A DNA stretch of 64,000 bases from assembly GCA_033032175.1 (NCBI GenBank), contig CM065304.1, forward strand, positions 16,740,001 through 16,804,000, in the 5' to 3' direction. The notes under the pieces were generated by a model. The model was not told the origin of the DNA and did no database searches. It was given only the letters and a program-made list of their open reading frames with translations. The number at the start of each line of letters is the position of its first letter. Position 1 is the stretch's first letter. The position numbers were made by a program, and so were the translations under genes. The stretch comes from Saturnia japonica. Lineage: Eukaryota > Arthropoda > Insecta > Lepidoptera > Saturniidae. Of the stretch, positions 45,166-57,503 are shown piece by piece.

Positions 45166-47379
45166 GACGCGCATAAATTAATCACTGTAATGGACTTTAC
45201 AACACATCTAGTAGGGTTGCAATCTAGTCGAAGCCCTACCACTCCGCTGCTATCGCAATTTCCTCGTTCATATCTCAGCAGGGTACAACACGTGAAGGTG
45301 AGGTTAGCTTGGGTGATTCGAGTCTTAAGAAATTATATGACCCGCTTACTTTTCAAATCTATAACATAAGGTCACGTAGTTTACATTTTAATAAATCAAT
45401 GTCAATCGATAATAACGCATTCTATGGTTTTAGTTGTATTTACCAAACATATACCTAATATGTGTGATAAAAATATTTTACAAAAGTTATAGTAAACGAC
45501 ATTTTTCACTTTTCCATATTACATGCTGTACAATTTTAAATTGCCTTTTAGCAAAACTCTAGGTTGAAGTTGTTATTTTTATGTCGGCTGGTTCACCCCG
45601 CGCCCCATCGCGAGTTGAAACACCTTTTAAAACGGCGCAAATTGCGTTATTTCCGCAACGATTTGATACTCAGCTCTCGATTATTTCCCGACCGATTTTC
45701 CGAGTAGATACTGACTAGCAAACCCTATTTTGTCATATTTTGTTAATATGCCCTCTCTACTGACTGGTGATGTGCCTTTCTTAAATTACTATTTATACAT
45801 GTGAAAAAATATATTGTTAAAGTTAATTTTTTCTTCCTCGGTCAACTACGTAAATTCAAATCCATTAATGAGCCAGAGTTTTTAGTAAGCATAACTTTGC
45901 ATCATGATGATAAAATATGTTGTAGTAATAGGTACTCCCCTAGCACCTAAATATCTGTATATTCTATCAGCTACACTTGAGAACAAATCCTATTTTCTTG
46001 GCTTAGCATTAAGTTTATAGCCTTCGGCTACATTGTCATTTAACATCATATAAGATTAGTACCTTAACACTATTTTATTATATAGTAAAAACATAAACCT
46101 GACTAAACGACAGTACTTAAATTTAAATTTTATGATTTACTGTAATAATTAAGGCGACTCCACTCAACATGTGAAAGAATTTTAATCTTTTTTATGTTAT
46201 TTAAATATCTTTTAGGAACCAATAAATTACTACTAATTTTTGTCTAAAACGATAATGCAAAAACGTAAATGTAAATATAACCTGCACAGAGGAACTCAAC
46301 GTGAAAAGACATTCCGAGAATACACTTCCACTGTTTGCGTCCTAAAAAAGATTTGAACTAATTGACAAACCGTTTCGTGTGATTAAACAAATCGATAGAG
46401 GGGCAACCATATATTCATATTCTATTTTATATTTGATGAACAAAATTTTAATTAAATTCAAAAGGAATTATTTCACATAAGCGTTATATTCAAAACTTTC
46501 TGAACCATTTCACCTTTAGGTAGAATATACATACTTTAAATATAGGTTTGCACTTAGTAATTCAGGCATTGCGTAAAAGCAACTTAGCTTAACTTAATAC
46601 TCACCAAAGACAGGTTTTTTGTAAGCTGCATACTAAATTATGGATTATACTTCATGATATGAAAAAACCTACTCGAATCAGTGTTGCTGTAGAAATCAAC
46701 ACAAAATTAAAATGTAATGCAAATATTTGTACATAAATTAAGGAGCTTGTGTGTCTGCTGTTATTCCTTGTCCTTGCTTTTTTCTCTTCGATTTATTATA
46801 ATCTCGGATATATTCGATATACACACAAGGCTATTTTTGTATGAGAATACTTACATGAAACAGGAGTTAAAATAAAATCGACATCAATAGTTCGTGAGCC
46901 GACAGCCTGACCCCATGGATGATGCAAAACATGCGCCTGCTACAACGTGCCTACTTGTCCGTCTGTTCGACACGAGTTGACGCAGGATATTAATGAATTT
47001 CCTCGTCGAAGCGCGTGATTAGTTCGGTGATATGATTAGTTTGCTCCTCCGGTCTGGTACGCTCTATTGTTTTATATTACAAGTGCAAACGTGGAAGATG
47101 AACCGTACTATTTTATTAAGAATCCAGCTTTTCTCCTCATGTTCCATAAAAACTGACACTAATTATAGAGATGAAAAATAAACGCATAACTCCACTAGAG
47201 AAGAAACTTTCTATAGAAAGATTAAATCATTTAAACAAAGATGCAGTTTTTTGCCAATAACGTAAGTTAGTTGACGTAATTGGTAGGAGTTCATTCGACT
47301 TTCTGCATGAAGGATTTCTGACGCAAGTTGTAAACGTTTCGAAAATTCTATGGGAACATAATTAAGTTTGAATTATATA
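45166..47379. other. Intergenic sequence with GC-richer block at 46895-47070
   Basis: 46895-47070 ('tgagccgacagcctgacccc', 'gcgcctgctacaacgtgcct') contrasts with the AT-rich flanks but has no ORF. 45590-45700 is a second, weaker patch. No gene or RNA gene was seen. Confidence 0.35.
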
Positions 47380-47695
47380 CTGGCGGTGCCCCACTGCTCT
47401 TCACGTGTTTATTTATATATTCGCTTCGTATCTAATTTTACTCATATTAATAACAATTTTTATAACTCATCAGTTAATATATCATGTATACTTTCCATGT
47501 ACAAAATTTCATCAAAATCGCGAGGGAATGAGATGAGAATTCTATAATAATTACCTAATTTTTTACAGTTTCATAAAGTATTATTGACAATAATTCTTAT
47601 AGTGCATCAATTATAAAATGGTATATGCTTACCACCCACAAATTTAATTCGATCAAGCCATTTTGAGTAAAAACTGGGCATACAAAGGCAGACAA
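47380..47695 (+). repeat. Degraded 'ctggcggtgcccc' dispersed repeat
   Basis: The head 'tactggcggtgccccactgc' and later 'aaaatttcatcaaaatcgcg', 'gggcatacaaaggcagacaa' follow the order of the other copies, but are strongly diverged. Confidence 0.4.
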
Positions 47696-47905
47696 AATCA
47701 TTTATAATGTTATATTCATGATCAGTATATCTTATATAGTAGATAGATATCTTAATTGTTTATGGAAAGAAAATGGATCTAAAGACAGAACTACTGATAA
47801 ATGAATGATGTTACTTTTGTTTTTTTTTTATATGGGACAATAAACCCGGAATGAAATGGCAATAATATACTATGAACCATACGGCTGTTGCATAAAAACA
47901 TCCAT

Positions 47906-47936
47906 TAATTACTCGGTCTAACCACCCGAGTAATTA
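47906..47936. other. Perfect 11-bp stem-loop
   Basis: taattactcgg and ccgagtaatta are exact complements around a 9-nt loop (tctaaccac). No T-run or gene end is next to it, so there is no reason to call it a terminator. Confidence 0.7.
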
Positions 47937-48339
47937 GTAAAGACAGGTATCGTATTCGCAGCTACCTAATAATTGTAGGAATGAAATCATCGCTTCAAAG
48001 CTTGAACCATATGTAGTTAATTATGAAAGTGTGTGTTTGTGATAATGAGGGAATTATATGATAGTGTTTTGTAAAACGAGATCGTGTCTGGGTAACAGGA
48101 TTTTGATATAAAACTTACACGTTAAATATTTCTATTAGATTTTATTTATTAAAAAAACTTAAATTATTTAAATTTTGTATATAGCTTTATTTGACTACAA
48201 AATAGGCATAAACTGTTAGCTAATATTGTAATAAATTAAAATATAATGTTATGAAGAAAGAGTGAATTCTGTGAGTTTATGCTTACGTGGAGGTAATCTA
48301 TGGAATAACCAGTCAGATATAATTTTATAACCTATTTAT

Positions 48340-48540
48340 TTAGGATTATTATAGACCTTTATAACTTGACGCTACGACGTCACGATTGGAGCAAAGAACG
48401 TCAAGCAATCTGGCAAGCTGTAGGACAAATACACATAGCGAGGACAACGATAGGCTGTACGAGTGCGTTAGCGGCAGCGCGTTACAGAGTTGCTTGAAAA
48501 TATTTAATACGGGTGAAACCTTAAAACACAGCTGGTAAAT
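48340..48540 (-). repeat. Dispersed repeat family F, copy 3
   Basis: 'aagcaatctggcaagctgta', 'gataggctgtacgagtgcg' and the right end 'tacgggtgaaaccttaaaac' 'acagctgg' match 13060-13256. Confidence 0.6.
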
Positions 48541-50489
48541 TTATAAGATCAGTAGTCAGTAGTCAAATCATATTTATTAAAAAAAGGTTGGTTTCGTTAC
48601 AGAGTTAAGGATGTTTTCAGTACTATTGTCGTAGCTTTGACGATTTGTTAATACGGTTACAGTAAAGTGTAATTGATTTTGTTTGCAAACGAAGTGGCTG
48701 GCTTCTGGTAATTGTTTTTATTAGATACTAACTTTTGATTGCAACTTCATTGTCGCGTTATCTTTGAAATATAACGATTCGCGCCCCACCTACTGTGAAC
48801 TAGTTGTACTAATACAGAACCTTATACGCACAACAAACTCAACAAAGTTTAATTGCCATCGGATGAATAGTTTAGTAACGCATAGGAGAAAAACCAAACA
48901 CAGAAACATTCAATACAGATAAGTACATGGGGGTAACGAGTAGATAAAGCGGACATTTCTTTTAATTCTATAATAATAATAAAATAAAATATACACATGT
49001 AGTACAGAAATAATTGAAATAGTTATATAACATATATGCTAATTTTCGTGTGTAATATTTGTTGTATTTTAAAATAATATAATATTTCTTCTAGGTTAAT
49101 ACTATAGGCACCTATTGAAGATATTAAGGCCTTAAATCTTTTCGATTTTCACAAACAACCAAACTGACTCATAATACTAATATAACTGTATTAATATCGC
49201 GTAACACACGATAACCTTTTACAATACGAACTGCCGCAACGTTGCACAATTTAAATCGCTAAGTATCGAATTCAAAAATTGTTATGTGATCGAATTAAGG
49301 CACCAAAACGCTACTTAGCCCAACCAATTACAGTACGGTCAAATACTGTATAAAATAAATACTAGCACTATTATTATTTTCGAGTAGGTATATAATCGAA
49401 CTTAAGAGCCAGTTCCTTTAGGTTTAGTGTGCTACTGTCTTGGTTTTAATCACTTAACATAGGGTGAAAATGTGGTCTAATTTAAATAGAAAAAAAGTCT
49501 AACAAATGACGGTATTTATTTTACTTAAAATATTTTAAAATCTTAATGACAAATTAAGAGAGAGTAACCATAATGGAATATTTTTTATAACCTTTTAGAA
49601 CTTAAATCTAATATCTACCAAAATAATAAAAAAAATTCTCATAGTTTAATAAATTCATTACTTTCAATTCTCGAGAGAGATCTAGATTTATATACCTAAT
49701 GAAAATATAGATTAATAAGAAGAATGCAAGAAAGGAGCTTTGATGTGCCTTCTAATCTGTTCATGGGCGTTTTTATTGTTGCAATCAAGGTAAACATCCC
49801 GTAAACTGGAAAACATTTCCAACTGGTAAATGAATTTTAAAAAATCAACGATAGCTTTCATTTGCTCAAAGTCTTTCATAGACAATTATTGAAAGTTATA
49901 TCTACTAAATCATAAATGTGACTCATAAGGCCTCACTCATAACATACAAATTAGTATAATTAGTAGGACAGTACTGGGCTTACTTGAGTACTTTTCGACA
50001 GTTTTTATAGGCCTCCCATGAAGTCAAACCGACCGTGGAGATATAAATCAACTTCATATTGTGATTTAGCAAGACTCGTTACTCTAACAATACTCCATAT
50101 TTACATATAAACATAATTTTCGACGTTTTATTTATCGTTTCACCGTATAACAATATTATGTTTCTTTGCGCAGCGAGTTTCGACTCCGGTTGCCTCAGTA
50201 TTAATTTATAACGGGCATCATGCGTATTGTTTCATTTTTATTGCATACCTCTTTTTTTAAACACACGTGTTTCCTGTGCTTTTTGAAAATGTACTTTAAA
50301 AGTTTGTTGTGTGTACTGATATGTCTTTATTAACCCAGTTTAGAGTTATATGGATCTTACTACAATGGACTTTACAACCGATTTTTTTTTAAACCCTTTT
50401 CTGCATTTCTTTACTGAGCAAAGGATTTCTTTTTAAACTAAGACAATTACGAGCCACAGTCAACAAAGCGGGTGGATGCTTATTGTAGA
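48541..50489. other. AT-rich intergenic sequence
   Basis: No gene, RNA gene or clear repeat was recognised over nearly 2 kb. ORFs are shorter than 60 codons. Confidence 0.45.
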
Positions 50490-50900
50490 CTAGCGCTTTT
50501 CCCGTGGCTACACTTGCGTCATAGTTGAGTTATGTCCTGTTATTGTAATCATTTATTTATACCTTACATGTACTGTCTGGTATTGCCGTTTGTTAGTCGA
50601 TCTCCTTACTTATATAATACAAACTTTCATCCCATCTTTAAACTTTTTTAAGCTATTGAATTGGATAAAACTATGAAACACGTCTGTTTTTTTTTTTTTG
50701 TTTTCTTACTCAATTTCTATATACCAATTTTCATATGTCTATCTTCAAAAACAATGGGTTTTTATACAAAATTTCATCCCCTTTATTCTGCATCATAGGG
50801 GTTCCTTAGTGCTCACCTACAGTGTAAAAGGAACCCACATGCAATTTTTCATGGTCCTAGACACAATAGTTTGAACTGTGCGTTGATATGCCAGTCAATT
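50490..50900 (+). repeat. 'ctagcgcttttcccgtggctacac' dispersed repeat
   Basis: The head 'gactagcgcttttcccgtgg' and body 'catatgtctatcttcaaaaa', 'tatacaaaatttcatcccct' match the copies at 14323 and 34362. The tail is missing. Confidence 0.5.
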
Positions 50901-51180
50901 ATCCTTTTATATATAGGCCTTTTTATCGGGCTTTAATAACCACCTATTTCTCATACCGTAATCATACCTAATCTCCTTTTCTCTGAAAAATATGTGTTGT
51001 GCTCCACAGCCACAACTTTTAGGTAAATTTCATCTTAGTACAAACAAAACCGTTATTAAAGTCCTACTTATAATATACCAGCTATTGAAATGTCTCCCAG
51101 ACGGTGTTTCCTACTTATAATATCGGGTCCTTTAAGCGTAGCGTAAAGAGAAACTTCTGCAACGTTATATAATAGCGCTG

Positions 51181-51300
51181 TTTTTTTTTAGTCTGCTCTG
51201 GACAGCAGTTACAATTACAAGAATGGTTGATTAGGGCTGTAGTCTTGCGACCACCGAGAGATTGTTGATCTATTGCCAGTCGTTGCTCTCAAACCTTTCG
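51181..51300 (-). repeat. Dispersed repeat family E, copy 2
   Basis: The T-run 51181-51190 then 'gttgattagggctgtagtct' and 'cgaccaccgagagattgttg' parallel 38011-38200. Confidence 0.5.
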
Positions 51301-51429
51301 GCAGTTGAATATACAATGGCTGATCCCAAAAGGCGACAAACCAAAAGAGAGTCACTATAAGCTTGGTGGTCGCGACCCACTAAATTTCGGATTCTTACCA
51401 CCCGGTTGATTACTGGATATACATATACA

Positions 51430-51685
51430 CATGTTCCTTCCTTCCTCCCAGTGAGGCAGGGACATGTATGCATGTGTTAGTTTAGCTCGAATTTTCTACG
51501 GATAGGGAGTTAGTCAGTTCGCGACTTTTTTGCAATCGCGGCAACAGCCCAACCCGAGGTCCGGTCACTCTGGCACCCTTTCACGCATGTTGCCCACGCT
51601 TTCGCGGCTGAATGCCTTAGCTGTCAAAGCCATCAGCGGCTCTATTTGTTTAGGGTCCCTATGGCTAACAGTGTAGAAAAAAAAA
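51430..51685 (+). repeat. SINE-like poly(A) repeat, family A, full length
   Basis: It runs from 'acatgttccttccttcctcc' through 'ttagctcgaattttctacgg', 'agttcgcgacttttttgcaa', 'ggcaacagcccaacccgagg', 'aaagccatcagcggctctat' and 'ggctaacagtgtag' to a poly(A). Alignment by eye with the inverted copy at 8091-8358 covers the whole unit. Confidence 0.65.
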
Positions 51686-51974
51686 GGGGATATACAAAGG
51701 CGGCTTTCTGAACTCGACAAGCCTAAACGTGATTCAGTCGGATACAGTTAATCCTGAAACTTTAATGAGCAGACGTCGAAACACATCTAATACACATGTA
51801 TTCCTATGTGGGGCATCCAAGAGCGAAAGAGTCCAAAAAGTACTAATCTTATACACGTTGAATAACTTACCGAAACGATCTATATATTTGTCTATTTGTA
51901 TTCAGTTAAATATTTTAAGCAGAATTTTAAAAAAGTCATTATAATTAATTCACATTTTTCACATTTTCACATTC

Positions 51975-52510
51975 ACATCTTTGAAAGTTAACTTCATCTC
52001 ATCACACTTTCGGCACATGATGCAAACGCAATTCTCAATTTTACCCCAATATCTACTTTTTCTTATTTTTACCCCTTATCCTATTCAAGTAGGGTCGGCA
52101 CATGTTTTGTTCTTCCACTCTATCAAATATCATCTCAGTATTCACACATTTTATACGCATATCATTCTTCACATAATCCATCCATACTTTCTTCGGTCTT
52201 CCTCCACTCTTATATCCATCCATTTACAAAATGAAAATACATGTGAAAATTGATATTGGGCATGTAATACCTTCATACTTAACATTCTTCTAGTTATATG
52301 TCTTTCATCTCTCCTCGTTACTCTTGCCTATACCTCAAAGCTTTTCTGTGACTGGTGCTATTTTAAGACTTCCTCTGATAAACTCATTCCTGATCTCACA
52401 CCACACATCCATCTTAACACTCGCATCTCTGCCACACGTAATATTCTTTCATCCAGTTCTTTCGTTGCCCAGTACTCAGATCCACCCCATACTCTTCTAC
52501 TAAAGGCGCA
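51975..52510 (-). pseudogene. RTE-type LINE ORF C-terminus, copy 2, with 44-bp insertion
   Basis: Read from 52510 leftwards: RRVWGGSEYWATKELDERIL and RVAEMRVLRWMCGVRSGMS, then SEEVLK and a stop. After a shift comes TRRDERHITRRMLSMKV. The frame is then broken by a 44-bp foreign-looking unit (52267-52224), after which WMDIRVEEDRRKYGWIM corresponds to the GRGRPKKRW part in a shifted frame. Polyprotein C-terminus of an RTE LINE, 5'-truncated. The 3' tail continues to about 51975. It is paralogous to 37400-37720 in the opposite orientation. The ORF on the plus strand is its shadow. Confidence 0.8.
52224..52267. repeat. 44-bp unit bounded by ttaca/tgtaa, copy 1
   Basis: It starts ttacaaaatgaaaatacatg and ends gatattgggcatgtaa. 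It matches 55589-55632 at 39 of 44 positions by hand count. Here it interrupts the conserved RTE C-terminal coding sequence. Confidence 0.7.
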
Positions 52511-54499
52511 AAAATAAGTATAACCACTTAAGTATTTATCGTGTAATGATGCAAAGTTCGTACTTGTCGCGCAGTATTAAAAACCTACGTTAACATAACT
52601 AAGCCGCTGGGAAAATTAAATATAATATATTTTTCATTAACAATAAAATCGATTTACTAATATTATAATAGTAGGAAATATTAAATAAAAAAGTGCTTCA
52701 GTGAAGTATTTACTTCACATTTTACTTTTACTTATAAATATACTGTAACTTTCACACAGATAGCTTCAACTATGTGAATTCACAATCTAATTAATACTTT
52801 TTAAATCCGGTAGCATGAGTTCAAAGCGTTCAATCCATTTTGTTCTGTATATTTGTCTCAGAAGTTACACGCCATTTTAGCGACACGAATATAAATAACG
52901 GCTGTCTATGTTTGTGTGTATGGACCAGAGCAGCTTGTGTGCGTTCGAGTTACATTTCATAAGCGAAACAATATAAGTGGGGCAGGTGCTTGGTATACTG
53001 TTAGATATGCTCTTGTATGCTATAAATACCTGTGGCATACTATTTTTTTTATAATTTTTCAAATGCATGTAAAATCAATGTATGATTTGTTACAGTTAGT
53101 ATATTGTATAAACAATAACCAAAACTTTTTTAAGAATTTTTTTCGTCATCGATCTGAAATATAATAAAATTGTAGTTCTGAGCATAATCTTACGTGTGTC
53201 TGTAATTGACTTTATAACTTCTGAACAACTTTACCGATTAAGCGCATATTCTGAAAAGTAATATATTTGTTTTAACGAGAGTATGGCTTGTAGCTGTTAA
53301 GATCCCATGGATGCGCCGGCGCTGTGATCGAGCCATTAAATAATGGAACGTTTCAAACTGCATTTTATTAACAATTCAATATTAAAGCATGGCTCAGACC
53401 TTGTTTGTGAAATAACCAACTTTTCACCGTTATGTTCTAAATGAAACGATTGGCGCGTCACCTATTGTAAACTGTTTGTACTAATACTGAAATTTCGCAG
53501 TCGTACACATAACAACTCAGTAAAGATTTATGCAATCTAATCAATGGTTTAGGAATATATAAGTAAGAAACAAACAAAGATACATTTATTTTTATATAAT
53601 ATACAGATGGCCACTCACCGCTTTTGCCCCTAAGCAGCTGTCATTGTCCTTATAATCATAATTTCTAGTATTAAGTAATTATATCACGTTCATTTTATAG
53701 AGTACTCGAAGGCATACTAACAATTTGAAACCATTTTTGAAATTATCATAAACCACCTAAATATGTTATAATTTACCTTCATTGTAGAAAATCATAACAT
53801 AGGTACTCAGTATAAAACGTCTATCGGTAAAAGTAAAGATAAATTTCAAAATCAAACTTGCAGAGGGTACGATCTTTTCATTGAAAATTAATGCGCATTA
53901 TTATATCTCATAGAGTTCCTTAACTTTGTGTTGGTTTGATACATTTGAAATTTTAAACTCAGACCCGATTAACGTCACTGCATCTAGTTCATGCAATAAA
54001 TTTACTATCCAAGCCATTATAATTTCAAATTGATGCAATATATTTCAGTAATGCAAACCAATAAACTTTCTAAGAGCTTAACATAATATGACTGCCAACT
54101 TAAGAGTGCTGTTACTCTTTTAATATCACTTGTATTTATTGCTATGTCCATAAGTAATTAAAATGTCATCATTTATGAAGACATTTGTTTTTATTTCTAG
54201 AGAACAACAATGTAGCACAATTAAATGATGTATATTACTTACAGCAGTTCCATATTGATTACTATCATAGTACACACAATGTTCTTAATCGCACAAATGT
54301 TTGGGATATTTGCTTTACTATACCAAAATTATAAAGAGGAAAGATTTTATTTTTTGTTTGTAATGGATATACTCAAAAACCACCAAATTTCAAAATTATT
54401 TCCCTAATATTAAGCTATAGTATCAGCGGGCACCCATAGGTTACAATATAATTTGAAAAAGTAACTTATTCCTCATAAAAATGTCTGTAGTTTTACACA
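52511..54499. other. AT-rich intergenic sequence
   Basis: A perfect small palindrome gtgaagtatttacttcac lies at 52701-52718. 53170-53290 ('ataacttctgaacaacttta') looks like a piece of a dispersed repeat. No gene was seen. Confidence 0.4.
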
Positions 54500-54585
54500 A
54501 AGTATACAAAATTGCCTAAACGACGGCGATGATTGGTATATAAAATTAACACGGGTGAAACCGTGGGGCACAGCTAGTTTTAAAT
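54500..54585 (-). repeat. Dispersed repeat family F, head fragment
   Basis: 'aaaattaacacgggtgaaac' 'cgtggggcacagctagttt' is almost identical to the right end of the 13.2-kb copy, and only this end is present. Confidence 0.55.
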
Positions 54586-55588
54586 ATGTATTTTTGTTTT
54601 TATTTATCGCTTTCTACCTAGAATTAACAGAGGTTTCCGCTGTCACACATATATATAATTACTAGATGTACTCAGCGGTTACACTCGTATACCAATTTTG
54701 TTCCAATCCTTAGGGTCGGAGCGTGAAGTTATTCGATTATAACCTAAAATCTTTCACAATAAATTCATTATTACAACTCATTTTCATTATTAAAATATAT
54801 CATTGACACTTAATTTACGTGACGTCAAACAACTCAAGCTAAACGAGTTTAAAATACCTAAGTTCGCATTAAGGTGGTAATCGCATTTTGATAATTGAAA
54901 ACATTATGCCAATATTACTTTTCTCATTTTAGCTTGTGTTACATAATGCAGTTCCTAAGACGCTTTGTATCCTAGCAACATTTATTATATATGTATAGTT
55001 CCTACCGCTTTCTAAAATATATATGTAGCATATCTTGAAGTGTGACTATGAACTAAACATTAAATGCATGAAATATGCTCTGATTTGAAACAATGGCGAA
55101 ATATACATATAATAACATCAATGAATAACAATGGAATATAAATTATCATTTAAACTGTTGTATATTTTATAAAATATAGCCCTCGTGTTTCGTATAAACG
55201 AAAATACATCCATACAATTTGTTTGAGTGTATGTTAATCACAGTAATATAGGGTTGATATCTTGGAAGCATTGTCTTTCTGTAATTTAGAAAAAGTATTT
55301 ATTGCCGTATACCGTATTCTTGCATTTAGAGAGTCCGACTATCACAGTGAATATTGCACATGTGATAACTGAGGTAGGCAAAATTTGCTGTGGGTCATAT
55401 TTATTATAATATTATAATCCGTTACCCGAATCTAGTTTTAAGATTCATTTAAAAAAAGTATCCGTAGTTTTTGATGTCTTTGTTTTTATATTAGCAAAAT
55501 TATTAGCAGCTTTAGTATTACAAAAATTAAAGGAAAATGTAATGTAAATTGAGTGCCTTCGCTTCAAACCAGACGGAACGCAAATTTT
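54586..55588. other. AT-rich intergenic sequence
   Basis: A weak repeat head occurs near 54660 ('actagatgtactcagcggtt'). No gene was seen. Confidence 0.4.
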
Positions 55589-55632
55589 TTACAGGATGAA
55601 AATATATGTGAAAATTGAAATCGGGCATGTAA
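55589..55632. repeat. 44-bp unit bounded by ttaca/tgtaa, copy 2
   Basis: It starts ttacaggatgaaaatatatg and ends gaaatcgggcatgtaa. Same orientation as copy 1, 3.3 kb away, and not in recognisable LINE sequence. Confidence 0.7.
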
Positions 55633-55687
55633 CAGGGGACAGCGTAAATTTTTCGTTAATAATTTTAAATATTACTTTATTTCGTCG

Positions 55688-55780
55688 AAGACGTTACAAT
55701 GGTAACACGTTAAGCCTAAAGTGGCTCTCAAGTGCAGCTGCCAGAACACACCTATAAGTGATTGGTGTCATATTTTAAAA
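55688..55780 (-). repeat. Dispersed repeat family D, fragment
   Basis: 'acaatggtaacacgttaagc', 'gtggctctcaagtgcagctg' and 'ccagaacacacctataagtg' match 1490-1570. Confidence 0.6.
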
Positions 55781-56205
55781 TTTACAACAGGTTGGTATTA
55801 AATAATATCCTAGCACCATGTAATTAAAGTGAAATATAAAAATCTAACGAGTACTTTTTTACTAGCACGGCGAAAAGTTTAAAGTACACTTGATGGTAAA
55901 TATACCCATTGTAACACATTGTTATACTAATTGGTAAATAACAGTAAAGCTTATAGGAACATAAATATAACTCCACTGATTGGTTCACACACACACAGTT
56001 GCGAACCACCCTGTGTGCGATCAGGTCCGATACGAATACCAATATAAATACCTAATTCCCCGCCCTTCTATACGAGGTAAAAATAACGCAGTAAACATGA
56101 CGCAGGTCGAATTCCTCGTTCAAATCTTTATGTAAGAACTAAATAAATTACCGCATGCACCGCCGCGACGGGGAATATTATAATCTATAATACGCTATAA
56201 AGTAC

Positions 56206-56385
56206 TAGCAGAAGCCAACCCGTTTCGCTGAACAATAAAAAAATATCTTATGTCCTATACCTACGGTATACTTACCACAACATAATCGACTTTTATATCT
56301 AATTTCACTGGAATCCGTGCAGCCGTCTAAATAAATGATATTAATAAACAAACGTACCTTCACATTTATTGTATAATCCTGTATC
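56206..56385 (+). repeat. Short 'actagcagaagccaacccg' dispersed repeat
   Basis: The head 'actagcagaagccaacccgt' and the end 'ggaatccgtgcagccgtcta', 'aacaaacgtaccttcacatt' delimit about 180 bp, an internally shortened copy of the class. Confidence 0.5.
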
Positions 56386-56479
56386 CTGAGGAAGTCAAAG
56401 AGTGACGAAAAAGGAGAATCACGTTGTACACAAAATACATAGAATCCTAAAATGCATCAAATAGTTGACATTACATTAA

Positions 56480-56740
56480 CATGTTTTTGCTTTCCTCGGC
56501 AACGCTATGCTACGTAACACTATTAGGAAAAGCGTAAAATAATCGAGACTGTTTGTCGTCGTACCGACACTTACGTACTAGGTCCGTAAAATAGACACGT
56601 AGAGCAATAAACATGAGGCATGCCGGTCGATCGGAGTTGGAACTATGTCCAAGCCACCCCACGGCCCACGATTCCGTCCTGCCGCGCACGATCGTCTTGT
56701 AAGATGATTTTTTCGTGATCAAACCATTCATTGTTCGGTA
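56480..56740. other. GC-richer unique block
   Basis: 'catgccggtcgatcggagtt', 'caccccacggcccacgattc' and 'ctgccgcgcacgatcgtctt' stand out in AT-rich DNA. The minus-strand frame (56510-56731) shows no domain. Possible regulatory DNA or untranslated exon. Confidence 0.3.
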
Positions 56741-57503
56741 GCATTTATTCGTATTGCTTTAGAATTGTTTACATCCGAGTCCACTACCGAGGCAGCTCAC
56801 GTCTTCAACGTTTAAGTATTTCCCTCTAACATGTTATACGTGATGTATACTGATCTGGTTTCTTTTTGTTCTCCTTTTTAGTGTTGGTAGGCAAAGGCCT
56901 TTTACGTCGAATTTTCAGGATCTATTTAACATTATACACTCAAAGTGCAGGTTTATTTTAATGTTTTCAATAATACAAAATATTATAATTATTTCTTATT
57001 CCTCATTTTATATTCCGACGTAGTTTTCTAATGGTTGATAGCCAGAATAAAAAAAAATCTTATAAAATCTAAAGTACCTAAATGTTTTATTATCGCAGAC
57101 TCGGGAGTTATATTACAAACTCTTATCACAAATGATATTGTGGAATGATAATAATTGTGAGAGTAAAATTCCGTCTAAATATGCAAATAAAAGTAAGATT
57201 GATGTTTTTTTATTTTTCGTTTTAATTCTTCTCTGTAACAGACTATTAATAGATAGTTAATAGAGAATATTTAGCAGTAATATATGAAATAGTTTATTTT
57301 AATAGTATATATATAAGATACAGTAAGGGTTATATGGATGTAGAAAGGAAACCAGCAAAAAGCAATACAGGCAATAAATTAAATGGTGCATTGAGTGTTG
57401 TCTTTAGCAGTGCATAAGATAATACTTGTACAATTACTTTGATAGAAGTAGAAGCCAGGAATGACCAAAACTGACGTATACATGAGAATATTAAAAAGAA
57501 AAA

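Noticed and set aside
44830..45174. 114-codon minus-strand ORF ending in GWGGRGG
   Set aside because: It spans a poly-pyrimidine tract and part of a dispersed repeat, with no recognisable domain.
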